Source: Herpetosiphon geysericola (GTDB lineage Bacteria; Chloroflexota; Chloroflexia; Chloroflexales; Herpetosiphonaceae). Taken from it: a stretch of 54,008 bases of DNA. Below are positions 1-7,867 of the stretch, in pieces. Under the pieces are notes generated by a model that worked only from the letters and a program-made list of their open reading frames with translations, was not told the origin of the DNA and did not search any database. Position numbers and translations under genes: made by a program. The stretch spans positions 1 to 54,008 of the forward strand of contig NZ_LGKP01000037.1 of assembly GCF_001306135.1 (NCBI RefSeq). Direction: 5' to 3'. The first letter of the stretch is position 1, and every line of letters begins with the position of its first letter.

Positions 1-39
1 CGCCACCCGTTCCAACGGCGGCGTGGATCAACCCGCCGC

Positions 40-297
40 TCAGCATGGCTGCGCAGCCAGACGACCCGGCGCGGCTGAAACGGAATTCCTGATCGTCACC
101 CGTCTCAAAAATATTGACACGTTCCGATGCAGCCCATTATCTTGATTGGGTGATGCGGCTGCGGTCGCAAGAACCGAGGTCGTGGCATCAATCACGGTAA
201 CCGTTCCTGCAACAATGGTCGCAAGATTGGTTACGACCGGAGCGACCTGGGCCATCGTGAGCGTTGGACATGACCAAACACGATAATCGGTATGCAT
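40..297 (-). CDS. Small hypothetical protein, 85 aa
   Basis: I do not recognise this protein. The frame can be opened further upstream, but the ATG at 297 has a good ribosome-binding site (GAAGGATA about 6 nt upstream), which decides the start. The middle of the protein (about residues 15-50) is Ala/Val/Thr-rich and mildly hydrophobic; the C-terminus is basic. It is divergent from the secreted protein at 644. The same AAGGAT-type leader precedes other small surface-protein genes in this window, which slightly favours a real gene. It could equally be a chance frame or a remnant. Confidence 0.35.
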   Translation of the reverse strand: MHTDYRVWSCPTLTMAQVAPVVTNLATIVAGTVTVIDATTSVLATAAASPNQDNGLHRNVSIFLRRVTIRNSVSAAPGRLAAQPC

Positions 298-643
298 AGG
301 GTATCCTTCTATCGATGCGCGCCATGAAGGCGATGCGTCATATGGCAAACGTCCGTGCCCTGCACTATCGGATGGCATGATCGTCTTCACAGGAAGAGTG
401 CGATACGCCGGTGATGGATTGTTCAACGTGCGTGGGCGGTGACGATGGAATTGCTGAGGAGCGATGATTGGGTCTCTTCCCACCACTTAAGCACATGTCG
501 TGCCAAAAAGGGTCATGGAATCAGTAGAGAGCCGTATGCGCAACCTTTCCGCGGCTCGCCCGTAGTGACCCGTGAACGCGCAAGCGCTCGCGCGTATCGG
601 ACGAACTCTCTCGAGAATGTCGTCGTGTGAAAGAAGGCTTTTA
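298..643. other. Intergenic region between divergent genes
   Basis: This stretch separates the minus-strand small ORF from the plus-strand secreted protein. Reading frames here overlap on both strands and none has convincing features. It presumably carries the promoters of both flanking genes, but I see no clear consensus promoter. Confidence 0.4.
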
Positions 644-1177
644 ATGCGGAAAACCCTCTCGACCATCCTGCTCGCCCTGACGGTCATCGCGCCAACGCTC
701 ATCACTCCAGCACCCACCCACGCAACAACCAATGATGTTCCACTGATGAATATCGATTGTAATTCACCGTCAATCAATTTTAGCCCTGAGTATATGATTG
801 ATAATACCGATCCCTCAGTCAAATATACGGGGGTCTGGCGCTCTGAATCGGGGCACCCGCTCACCAATGCCTATAACGGCACGCAGCATGTTTCCATGGG
901 CGGCGGCTATACGGTTTCCTACACGGTTACGACCGGTGCCTATCGCTTTGCCATGGGCTATGTCATGCGCCCTGATGGTGGCAAAGTCAGTGTGTTCTAC
1001 AACGGGCAACTGTTGGGGATTGTCGATACCTACGCACCAACCCTGCAAAAAAATTGTGCCGTTGAATTCTACTGGGGCCCCGGCCCAGGCAAGTATGAAT
1101 TCCGCACGATGGCAGCCCACAATCCCTTATCAACCGGCTCACGCTTCTTCTTTGATTTCGTCAATCTTGAACCATAG
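644..1177 (+). CDS. Secreted protein of unknown function, 177 aa
   Basis: An N-terminal signal peptide is obvious: MRK followed by a hydrophobic run (LSTILLALTVIAPTLI) and a probable cleavage site after THA near residue 27. The mature part is about 150 residues of short beta-type segments rich in Tyr, Gly and Asn, suggesting a small extracellular beta-sandwich. No catalytic motif is seen. The start at 644 is chosen because AGAAGG lies just upstream and the signal peptide begins exactly there; the longer frame from 572 is not needed. A perfect 15-bp hairpin 28 nt after the stop is the likely transcript end. Function unknown. Confidence 0.75.
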   Translation: MRKTLSTILLALTVIAPTLITPAPTHATTNDVPLMNIDCNSPSINFSPEYMIDNTDPSVKYTGVWRSESGHPLTNAYNGTQHVSMGGGYTVSYTVTTGAYRFAMGYVMRPDGGKVSVFYNGQLLGIVDTYAPTLQKNCAVEFYWGPGPGKYEFRTMAAHNPLSTGSRFFFDFVNLEP

Positions 1178-1205
1178 GCTATCAGACTACCCATGATTGG
1201 GTCTT

Positions 1206-1240
1206 GCACAAACGCGTCACGGCATGTGACGCGTTTGTGC
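1206..1240 (+). terminator. Perfect 15-bp stem-loop after the secreted-protein gene
   Basis: Arms 1206-1220 and 1226-1240 are perfectly complementary around a 5-base loop (GGCAT). No T-tract follows, so it may be a factor-dependent terminator or an mRNA-stabilising hairpin. Confidence 0.5.
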
Positions 1241-1447
1241 CATCACGAGGCTGGTCCAACCACGTGGACACGAGGAGACCGCTATGGAGAGCTTTTCTGT
1301 GGGGAACCGTGCGCTTTTCTCCAAAAAGGGTGTCATGACCTATGTCGCACCACCGCCCATCCCGCGCTGTTCCCGTCGTTCCGGGTGGTGAGGGATTCCT
1401 TGACCAGCTGACGATCGGGGGTGGAATGCACATCGAGGAATTGTGTT

Positions 1448-2965
1448 TTAAGGGCGTGGTCGCCAACCGATGCTCGTCCCCTCAACGGTTCCATGCTCTC
1501 GCAGGTCGGAATCAAGAATCACCACGAGCGGATTACTGAGACTGATAGCGCGGTACCCACTGGGCGATTCGGTCATACACGGCGCATTGGCAAACACCAC
1601 ATTCGGATAGGTTTTCACAACGATGATCCCGCCATCCTGATCCAGTTCGGTCAGATGCGCCCCGACATCCCGCACACCCTGGCAGACCCACAAACGAGCA
1701 CTATCGGCCGACCAACTCGCCTGCGTTCCCTGCACGACAGGACGATCAGGAAGTCGCCCATGAGCGCTTCCATCATCGGTATAGATCTGCCAGCCTGTTG
1801 CCTCATGCAGAGCAATCTGGCGACCATTTGGTGCAAGGACATACGGGGCAACAGAATCACCGGTAGACCCCACGAGGTTCTGGAAGGGCGGAGGGAGCGT
1901 GGAAAAGCGAATCAGCGACGCCTCAGACAATCGTTGAAGGGTTGATCCCCCATCCCACCGATACACGCGGGGCTGAGGATCAGTGGCGCGTTGACCTACG
2001 ATCACGAGCTGCTGATCCGCAACCACCGTCACTCTTGTGAACCCAAAGCGCTCGGAGGCATCAAAATCAGCAATGCGGCGAATCGTGGAGTCGGCGAGTG
2101 ACCAGATCCAGAGGGATTCACGGGACGACCGTGCTCCTTCCGCAGCATCTTCCTGATGGAGATGAACGATCAGCTGCTCATCGGGAATGAGCCATGGACC
2201 GAGCCCAACTTCATCAATCCCCGATGGGCGATCCCGCTGCCACGATGGATCGTAGACCAACGGGCGGGTCGGTGGCGTTACCCGCAGCCAGAGGCCCGCC
2301 TCAACATCGAGGAGCGCCGATGTCGCGTAGGTATTCAGCCCCTGACAGCTAGCAACGAGATAGCGTCCGCTGGCCGACCAAAAGCCTGACGGTGAATACG
2401 CATCCCGAAGAGGGCTACACCATTCCAGCCGTTCTTGGTCAGCCGTGGGTGCACCCACCGGCTTTCCCGTTGCGTCAACCAAGAGCAGCTGACGATGCAA
2501 CGAATCTGGTTCTGCAGGAGGAATGTCACGCGTTTCAATGAGCAGCACATCATCCGGCAACCCACGAACGGCCGGATCGGCCAGGGCGGTCTCGATAGTC
2601 AGGGTGATCGGCGGTGTCTCATCCAAGAGCGCCGGAACCTCCTGCGGTGGTGATTCCGGCGACGCGGTTGGACGAACGCTGGCGAGCACCGTCGGGATGG
2701 AGGTCGGAGGATGAGCAACCTGCGTTGTCGCTGTGCTGGTTGGAAGGGTGGTTGTCGGCGGGAGCGCAGCCTGCCTCGTGGTGGCGGTTGCTGATGAGAT
2801 CAGCGGCTGTGTTGCGCGACCACAGCCCACCAGCAGCACCAAGAGCATACTAACCGCGCAGGATGGCAGCATCCACACCGTTCTAGCGATTAGCGCTCGA
2901 GGCCGGAGTCGCGGGGAGTCATGGGCTGCACGTCGTGCAGCATAGCCATGGAGTGTCTGTTTCAT
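1448..2965 (-). CDS. Propeller-type lipoprotein, 505 aa
   Basis: A basic N-terminus is followed by a hydrophobic segment ending in a lipobox-like LLVGCG (about residues 42-48), so the protein is probably lipid-anchored on the outer face of the membrane. Residues 50-120 are a Thr/Pro/Ser linker. The remaining 380 residues read as repeated beta-strand units with phrases such as SASGRYLVAS, APNGRQIALH and WSADSARLWV, typical of TolB/WD40-like propeller blades. A GAGG ribosome-binding site lies 6 nt before the ATG. Monocistronic. Probably a surface binding or sensing protein; ligand unknown. Confidence 0.75.
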   Translation of the reverse strand: MKQTLHGYAARRAAHDSPRLRPRALIARTVWMLPSCAVSMLLVLLVGCGRATQPLISSATATTRQAALPPTTTLPTSTATTQVAHPPTSIPTVLASVRPTASPESPPQEVPALLDETPPITLTIETALADPAVRGLPDDVLLIETRDIPPAEPDSLHRQLLLVDATGKPVGAPTADQERLEWCSPLRDAYSPSGFWSASGRYLVASCQGLNTYATSALLDVEAGLWLRVTPPTRPLVYDPSWQRDRPSGIDEVGLGPWLIPDEQLIVHLHQEDAAEGARSSRESLWIWSLADSTIRRIADFDASERFGFTRVTVVADQQLVIVGQRATDPQPRVYRWDGGSTLQRLSEASLIRFSTLPPPFQNLVGSTGDSVAPYVLAPNGRQIALHEATGWQIYTDDGSAHGRLPDRPVVQGTQASWSADSARLWVCQGVRDVGAHLTELDQDGGIIVVKTYPNVVFANAPCMTESPSGYRAISLSNPLVVILDSDLREHGTVEGTSIGWRPRP

Positions 2966-3412
2966 ACAAACCTCGCTGAATCAGGGACGGTTGATCCGTC
3001 AGTTTTGATCGCGTGGGCAACAACCCCACGATGCGACCAAAAAGATGCGCAATGGCGCTGATTATTTTAACAAGGATCTGCGGAAAAGAAAGGGGAGTTC
3101 TCGTGACACGATGGGCGGGCGTTTTTCTACACCATCGCCTAGCGCGGCCGTTGCGCACGCTGCGCACTGCGGAATTGGAGGGCTTTCATCGCTGCTCGTG
3201 CGTGCCGCGCCGAAATCCATCGACCTTGTTTCGAGTAGCTGATCACCGACCACGTGGCTGAACGAGAACAGGTGTTGAAAGCACAGTGTGTGGTGGTCAA
3301 CGCCCGCTCTTCCCTCACCTACGTCGGCAGAGGCAACAGTGCGATGGCTGCCACCCTCGTAATTAATGGCGTTCCGGTCAAATGTCTAACGGATCAGTGC
3401 CAACGACCAACA
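2966..3412. other. Intergenic region, nothing recognised
   Basis: Upstream region of the propeller lipoprotein and downstream region of the sortase operon. Several short overlapping frames exist but none has a ribosome-binding site plus sensible composition. A 6-bp inverted repeat (CGTGGG/CCCACG) at about 3012-3030 is the only structure I see before the terminator. Confidence 0.4.
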
Positions 3413-3449
3413 AAAAACAGGCCATCCCATAAGGGATGGCCTGTTTTTA
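3412..3449 (-). terminator. Strong hairpin terminator of the sortase operon
   Basis: Arms 3413-3428 and 3433-3448 are perfectly complementary (16 bp) around an ATAA loop, with A5 on one side and T5 on the other. It can therefore act on both strands. It lies 5 nt after the stop of the last operon gene. Confidence 0.85.
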
Positions 3450-3453
3450 ATGA

Positions 3454-4491
3454 CTAAGGCACCAATGCGATGGGAAAGCCCATGCGCAACAACGGTATCC
3501 GGTCGGTCTCAGCACGCCGCAGCCGATCCCACCGCCCATCACGATACTGCCAATAATCAATCCCATCGCTCGCATACAGCCCAATCACCCGAATGGGCCG
3601 ACCCGCCCGTGGCGTTGGCCAAAAGGCCTGGACAACTGCCGCATCAGACCATGGCCGCGTCGGGGTTGGCTGGACAGTCGCGACCGGGTCGGCGACCAGC
3701 GGCAGCAGCGTTTTGGCGGGCGGCGTGCTGGTTGTCCGCTGCTTGCGCGTCGTGGCAAACGTCGCACCGGTCACGGGATCAAGCAGCGTCACATTGGTCA
3801 TGGCATCCTGCATCCACCAGTAGATCGGATGATCCGTCGCCTCGGCATTGGGCAAGCTCGATAGCCGAAAGGTGTGATTGGGTCGATCCAGCGTTTTCCA
3901 CAGGTCACCAAACGTCAGAAACAGGACCCGCGCCTGGTCGCTATCGAGGAAGGGCTGTGACTCGAGCGGAATATCCACCGGCAGCGTTCCGACAAACAGA
4001 TCGCGGTAGCTGCGTTCATCCGCATACTGTCGCTCCACCACGCCATCGCGCACCGCAAGAACCAGGGTTTGTTTCAAGCGGGCCGAGGCAAAGGTGTAGA
4101 CCCACAGCCGTCCTGTCCCATCATTCGCAGCAATGCCTGCGTAAAGTCCATCACCCCGATAGCCAAGCCCTGCATCGACGAGCACCGCATCGGCTGCCCA
4201 CATTGTGCCCCGTTCGCGAATCCCGGCGAGGGCAAAGGCCTCCCGCAGCGTGAGATAGCGGGCAGCGGGTTGCGCCAACGCTGTTGCCCGTTCATCCTGC
4301 GCAAACGCGGTCTGAATCGGCGCGTTGGTTGCGGCCACCATGGTGTGCGTTGCCTGACGTGCGGCAAGCGGATGCAGTGTCGGTGTAGGCGAGACCGCCA
4401 CGGTTGGGGTCGGGATGACGACGGCTACCACATCCTGCCCACAGCCCATCAACACACTTCCCAGTATGAATCCAACCATCCATCGTCGCAT
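3454..4491 (-). CDS. Lipoprotein of unknown function, 345 aa, last gene of sortase operon
   Basis: The N-terminus (MRRWMVGFILGSVLMGCG) is a lipoprotein signal with the lipobox Cys near residue 17. It is followed by a Pro/Thr spacer and then about 300 residues of mixed alpha/beta sequence with many Trp and Tyr, without a family I can name. A strong AAAGGAGG precedes the ATG. The gene starts 11 nt after the stop of the HTH gene, so it is co-transcribed with the sortase. Likely exposed on the cell surface; a role connected to surface assembly is only inferred from context. Confidence 0.7.
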   Translation of the reverse strand: MRRWMVGFILGSVLMGCGQDVVAVVIPTPTVAVSPTPTLHPLAARQATHTMVAATNAPIQTAFAQDERATALAQPAARYLTLREAFALAGIRERGTMWAADAVLVDAGLGYRGDGLYAGIAANDGTGRLWVYTFASARLKQTLVLAVRDGVVERQYADERSYRDLFVGTLPVDIPLESQPFLDSDQARVLFLTFGDLWKTLDRPNHTFRLSSLPNAEATDHPIYWWMQDAMTNVTLLDPVTGATFATTRKQRTTSTPPAKTLLPLVADPVATVQPTPTRPWSDAAVVQAFWPTPRAGRPIRVIGLYASDGIDYWQYRDGRWDRLRRAETDRIPLLRMGFPIALVP

Positions 4492-4502
4492 CCGTCCCTC
4501 CT

Positions 4503-5273
4503 TTATAAGGCAGCAGCCAGCGCCGGCGCCACTTGACTGCGCACCATGCGGCTCACCCAGTCGCGTGACCGCCCGATGCTATAACTCAGTTCGCTATAAC
4601 TCTTGCCTTGGGCCAACCCCAACAAAATCTGTTGCTGTTCCTTGAGCCACTGTCCATCTTGGGCCTGCACGCGTAACCACCGCCGAAATCCGACAATCCC
4701 GCCGATCACGTCCAAACGGGCTTGAATGGCTAGCGGCATTCGGGTCATCCGCCCCGACACCACGGAGAGCACCAGCATGATCTCCTCCAGCGTCCAGGTC
4801 GATCGTGGTGCGGTCGGACGGGTATCGAGCACCAACGGCAAGGAGCGCCGTAAGGCCCGATAGGTCGCCGCCGCGTGCTGGGTGCTGGTCGTGGGCGCAC
4901 CAAGCAGCGGTAATGTCTCAAGCAGCGGGGTAAGGACGGTGGGCAACAGCGGCGCAAGCACCTGCAAGCCCGGGACGACCTCTTGATGGACAATCGTCGC
5001 AAGCTCTTCGTCAAGGACAGCCATCACACAGCGCTGTAAGACACCCGCATGCATCTGGATGGCCAGCGCCGCGCCGAGCAGCCAGGTGGCAACACCATGG
5101 CTATCGACCGCCCGACAAAGCAGAACGCCGGGATTCGGCGTTTCGCAATCGAGCAAGGCCAGTAACTGATACTCCGCCGCAAAGACCGTGCTGGTGGCAA
5201 TAACCGTGGCATTTGTTTCCCGAACCAGCTGTTCCTGCATCTGGGTTAAGCCAATCGTCACAATCCAGCTCAT
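4503..5273 (-). CDS. Protein with C-terminal LuxR/sigma-4-like HTH, 256 aa
   Basis: Residues 1-120 contain stretches reminiscent of a sensory or ligand-binding domain (VIATSTVF..EYQLLALLDCETPNPGVLLC). The middle is helical and Leu-rich. The C-terminal 50 residues carry a helix-turn-helix of LuxR/sigma region 4 type (LAQGKSYSELSYSIGRSRDWVSRMVRS). A role as operon regulator is an inference. It overlaps the sortase stop by 4 nt (ATGA), so it is translationally coupled. It has no receiver domain and no ATPase motif. It could also be a non-regulatory DNA-binding protein. Confidence 0.6.
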   Translation of the reverse strand: MSWIVTIGLTQMQEQLVRETNATVIATSTVFAAEYQLLALLDCETPNPGVLLCRAVDSHGVATWLLGAALAIQMHAGVLQRCVMAVLDEELATIVHQEVVPGLQVLAPLLPTVLTPLLETLPLLGAPTTSTQHAAATYRALRRSLPLVLDTRPTAPRSTWTLEEIMLVLSVVSGRMTRMPLAIQARLDVIGGIVGFRRWLRVQAQDGQWLKEQQQILLGLAQGKSYSELSYSIGRSRDWVSRMVRSQVAPALAAAL

Positions 5274-5992
5274 GGCTGTTCCTCCTGCCGGACGGCGCGG
5301 ACAATCAGGCGTTGGTCAAAGGCATTCGGCCCGGACGGCGGCCAGCAGGTAATCAAGGTCACCACCTCGTGATCGGTGGGACTGAGCAACCGCTCCGCTT
5401 CCGCGCCAACCTGATCCGGCGCAGCCCCAACCACCTGAATGCGCAGCGTATCGCTGACCACATAGGCGGTCGCCAGTGTGCCGCGATAGAGCCAGAGCAC
5501 ATCGCCTGGCTGGAGCAGCGCCAAATCGGCGAAGACCGGATCACTGCCCCCCACATGGCCGTTTAAAACAATGTTGGTGCCGTCGCCCGGCTGGCCACTG
5601 TCCGTGTGATGGCCCACAGCGTATTGTGGTACATCCCATGCCCCCGCGACAAACGGCGCAGGCAAAACGGGTCGGGCGAGGTTAATCGCCGGAATCCGCA
5701 ACGCATCGAGGGGCAGCAGCGGCAGGGCGGTTGGCATGGGCGTTGCGGTTGGCAGTGGGGTTGCGGTCACGGTCGGAGGAATCAATCGCGGTGGTTCGAC
5801 CGTCGCCGTCGGCGCTGCCGCAGGCCGCACACTGGGTAACGGAGGCAGCATCGCTTGGCGCGCCTGCACGGTCTGTGTCGTGGATACAAACGACCAGACC
5901 ACCCAGCCAACCCCGCTCAGCATGCCAATGCCGGCCACCGCGACCAGGATGGTGACAAGGGCGAGTAAGTGGCGTGTCATGTCAGTCTTCAT
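5270..5992 (-). CDS. Sortase, class D/E/F-like, 240 aa
   Basis: Membrane-anchored transpeptidase expected to cleave a C-terminal sorting signal and join the protein to the cell envelope. The order is: cytoplasmic MKTDMTRH, one transmembrane helix (about 9-36), a long Pro/Thr linker (48-92), then the sortase barrel. The catalytic residues are visible: His146 in NGHVGG, Cys216 in TLITCWPP and Arg228 in FDQRLIVRA. AAGGAG precedes the start. The gene overlaps the upstream small TM gene by 11 nt and the downstream HTH gene by 4 nt. The most plausible substrate is the DUF11 protein three genes upstream, which has a C-terminal FPVTA-TM-RR tail. The sortase class is not certain. Confidence 0.9.
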   Translation of the reverse strand: MKTDMTRHLLALVTILVAVAGIGMLSGVGWVVWSFVSTTQTVQARQAMLPPLPSVRPAAAPTATVEPPRLIPPTVTATPLPTATPMPTALPLLPLDALRIPAINLARPVLPAPFVAGAWDVPQYAVGHHTDSGQPGDGTNIVLNGHVGGSDPVFADLALLQPGDVLWLYRGTLATAYVVSDTLRIQVVGAAPDQVGAEAERLLSPTDHEVVTLITCWPPSGPNAFDQRLIVRAVRQEEQP

Positions 5993-6290
5993 CAGCAGCT
6001 CCTTGGATCACGGGGATCTGAGCGGGACTCCCCTGGGACCAATCAATCGGTAACCATACACCCAACGACAGCGGCGGCACCCCAACGTGGGGCAACCACG
6101 GGCCGAGCACGGGAGCCACGGCATCCTGCGTTGGCAACCAGTGGCCGAGCGGAGGCGGGGGCAGCGTGACCACCCCCGTTGCGAGCCGGGTCACCAACCA
6201 GCGCCGCAGCACCACCGCCAGCACCGCGACCACGGCCCAACCGAGCGTCCAGAGCACCACCGCGCTTTGCATGCCCGTACTCATCGTCAT
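5982..6290 (-). CDS. Small membrane protein, 102 aa
   Basis: One transmembrane segment (about residues 8-28, AVVLWTLGWAVVAVLAVVL) is followed by RRW and a Pro/Leu/Trp-rich tail with repeated LGxWLP-like units (LGHWLPT, LGPWLPH, LGVWLPI), suggesting a threefold short repeat. No known family. The start overlaps the upstream stop by 4 nt and the stop overlaps the sortase start by 11 nt, so it is part of the operon. An accessory role for the sortase is possible but unproven. Confidence 0.6.
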   Translation of the reverse strand: MTMSTGMQSAVVLWTLGWAVVAVLAVVLRRWLVTRLATGVVTLPPPPLGHWLPTQDAVAPVLGPWLPHVGVPPLSLGVWLPIDWSQGSPAQIPVIQGAADED

Positions 6291-6952
6291 CGACTCCGCA
6301 CTGCGGCGAGCACTGGTAGCGGCACCCGCAGCGGCGCATCCAGCAGCAACCGCTGGGGCTGGCGCGTCCCCACGAGGGTCAGCAGCCAGCCATCGCCATC
6401 CGCAACCAGGGTCGCATGCGCCCCAATAATCGGCGGCGTGGGACGGGTATGGATAGCCAGTTGGGTCGTCGCCCGGGCAATCGTCAACGGCGCTGGGTCA
6501 TCCCATGTCACGAGACAGGGCGGGGTCAATAAGCGGCCCATGACTTGGGTCAGCCAGGGCCACACCGTCCGCATGAGCTGGGTGGTCACCAAACCAGGCG
6601 GCAGCGCAACCACGACCGTGCCGCGTCCAACCAGCAGGTCTTCAAGCGCCTCGGCCTCCGTTAGCACCGCATCCAATCCCACGACCTGCACCTGCGGCAG
6701 ATAGCGCAGCGCCTCGGCGACGGCTTGCGGGGCCAAGACGACTGCACTACTGCCCCCGCCCCCGTCCCGCTGCATCATGCGCGGGATGAGGGTTTGGAGC
6801 AATGTCGTCGCGTCGGCGATCGCGGGATGGGTGACCTGCACCACCATTCCGGCGCGCCAAGCCAAATAGAGCGGCTCAGGATAGGCAGCCAGGTAGCCGA
6901 GCAGAATCCCGCGTGCCGCATCGGTCAAAATCGTCAGTTCGCTCTTGTTCAT
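6287..6952 (-). CDS. Unknown cytoplasmic protein of sortase operon, 221 aa
   Basis: The frame can be read open to 7240, but the ATG at 6952 overlaps the upstream stop in an ATGA arrangement, which fixes the start. The sequence (MNKSELTILTDAARG...) has no signal peptide and no transmembrane helix. It contains alternating hydrophobic segments (VVGLDAVLT, GTVVVALPPGL) that look like an alpha/beta fold, and a Gly run (GGGGSS) near residue 64. I cannot assign a family. It is coupled by 4-nt overlaps on both sides. Confidence 0.6.
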   Translation of the reverse strand: MNKSELTILTDAARGILLGYLAAYPEPLYLAWRAGMVVQVTHPAIADATTLLQTLIPRMMQRDGGGGSSAVVLAPQAVAEALRYLPQVQVVGLDAVLTEAEALEDLLVGRGTVVVALPPGLVTTQLMRTVWPWLTQVMGRLLTPPCLVTWDDPAPLTIARATTQLAIHTRPTPPIIGAHATLVADGDGWLLTLVGTRQPQRLLLDAPLRVPLPVLAAVRSR

Positions 6953-7851
6953 CCCAGCCTCCGAGGCCAGAGCATCCAGGCCACGACTAGCGTTGCCAGC
7001 ACGATTAAGCCGATCGGCAGCGCGACAGATACCGCCGCATCGCTCGCCGTCACCGGAAAGGTGCGCTGGGGTTGGGCCGCAGGCCGTGGGGTCGCGCTTG
7101 GTTGCACGCCACCAGCAATCTTGGGCGTGACACTCGACCACGCCGTGTTGTTCTCGGTAGACGTTTCGGTCGTTGTGGTTGAGGCTTGCGCAAGGTTGGT
7201 CAAGGGGCCGTCGAGGGAGACCACAGTCCCATCGATCCAAATGGTGATTGTTTGTGCAGCAGACAATTCCGCAATTTGAACACTGACGATCCCATCGACG
7301 AGTGTTGCCTCGCCGAGACTGGTCGTGACGTGCAGGCCGCGAAAAAAGGCAGGCAAGACATCCCGCACCACCACGTTGGCCGCTGGGGCACTGCCGCGAT
7401 TTGCCACCGTCAACGTCCAGCGCAGACTATCGCCCACGGCCACGGTTTGCTGATCCGCCGTTTTTTCCAGCACCAGATCGGGCAAGGCTACGGGCGTCAC
7501 CGTTGCGCCGTCGCTCGGCGTTGCGGTCGGGAGCATGGTCGCCGTGGCCGTCGGGGTCAGCTCAATCGGCGTTGCCGTTAACTCGAATGGCTGCCGCGTT
7601 GGGCGGGGGGTCACGGTCGCGCCATCGCTCGGCGTGCTGGTTGGTAGCGGCACATCAGTTGGGCGTGGCGTTGCAGTCGGATTCGGCACCTCGGTGGGCA
7701 CATCCGTCGGCAACTCCGTTGGTTCGGGCGAGGGGGTCAGGCTCATCGCCTGCTGGGCCGCGCTCGATTGCGCGGGAAAGAGTTTGGCCATGCCCATGAC
7801 CACCGCCACCACCACGAACATCCCAAAGGCGAGTGTTTCGAACTTTTTCAT
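6949..7851 (-). CDS. DUF11 surface protein with sortase-like tail, 300 aa
   Basis: The N-terminal hydrophobic segment (about 8-25) is a signal or anchor. It is followed by roughly 100 residues of Pro/Thr-rich repeats built from units such as PTPRPT and TPSDGATVTP (the last occurs more than once). One DUF11-type Ig-like repeat (about 130-220) follows, starting LVLEKTADQQTVAVGD. The C-terminus has FPVTA (265-269), a hydrophobic helix and a final RRLG, the architecture of a cell-wall sorting signal. The gene is 16 nt downstream of the large DUF11 gene and overlaps the next gene. Probably the substrate of the adjacent sortase. Confidence 0.75.
   Translation of the reverse strand: MKKFETLAFGMFVVVAVVMGMAKLFPAQSSAAQQAMSLTPSPEPTELPTDVPTEVPNPTATPRPTDVPLPTSTPSDGATVTPRPTRQPFELTATPIELTPTATATMLPTATPSDGATVTPVALPDLVLEKTADQQTVAVGDSLRWTLTVANRGSAPAANVVVRDVLPAFFRGLHVTTSLGEATLVDGIVSVQIAELSAAQTITIWIDGTVVSLDGPLTNLAQASTTTTETSTENNTAWSSVTPKIAGGVQPSATPRPAAQPQRTFPVTASDAAVSVALPIGLIVLATLVVAWMLWPRRLG
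7045..7059 (-). other. Candidate sorting motif FPVTA
   Basis: Codons for F-P-V-T-A sit 19 nt before those for the C-terminal transmembrane helix and RR tail. This resembles LPxTG/LAxTG/LPxTA-type sorting signals, with Phe replacing Leu. Assignment as the sortase recognition site is inferred. Confidence 0.45.
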
Positions 7852-7867
7852 CAGGGTGTTCCTTCTC

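Noticed and set aside
114-143. TTGACA-18-TATCTT promoter-like match on the plus strand
   Set aside because: Lies inside a putative minus-strand ORF far from any plus-strand gene; spacing and -10 are weak.
3254-3457. 67-aa ORF overlapping the terminator
   Set aside because: Its end is made of the terminator hairpin, and there is no ribosome-binding site or recognisable composition.
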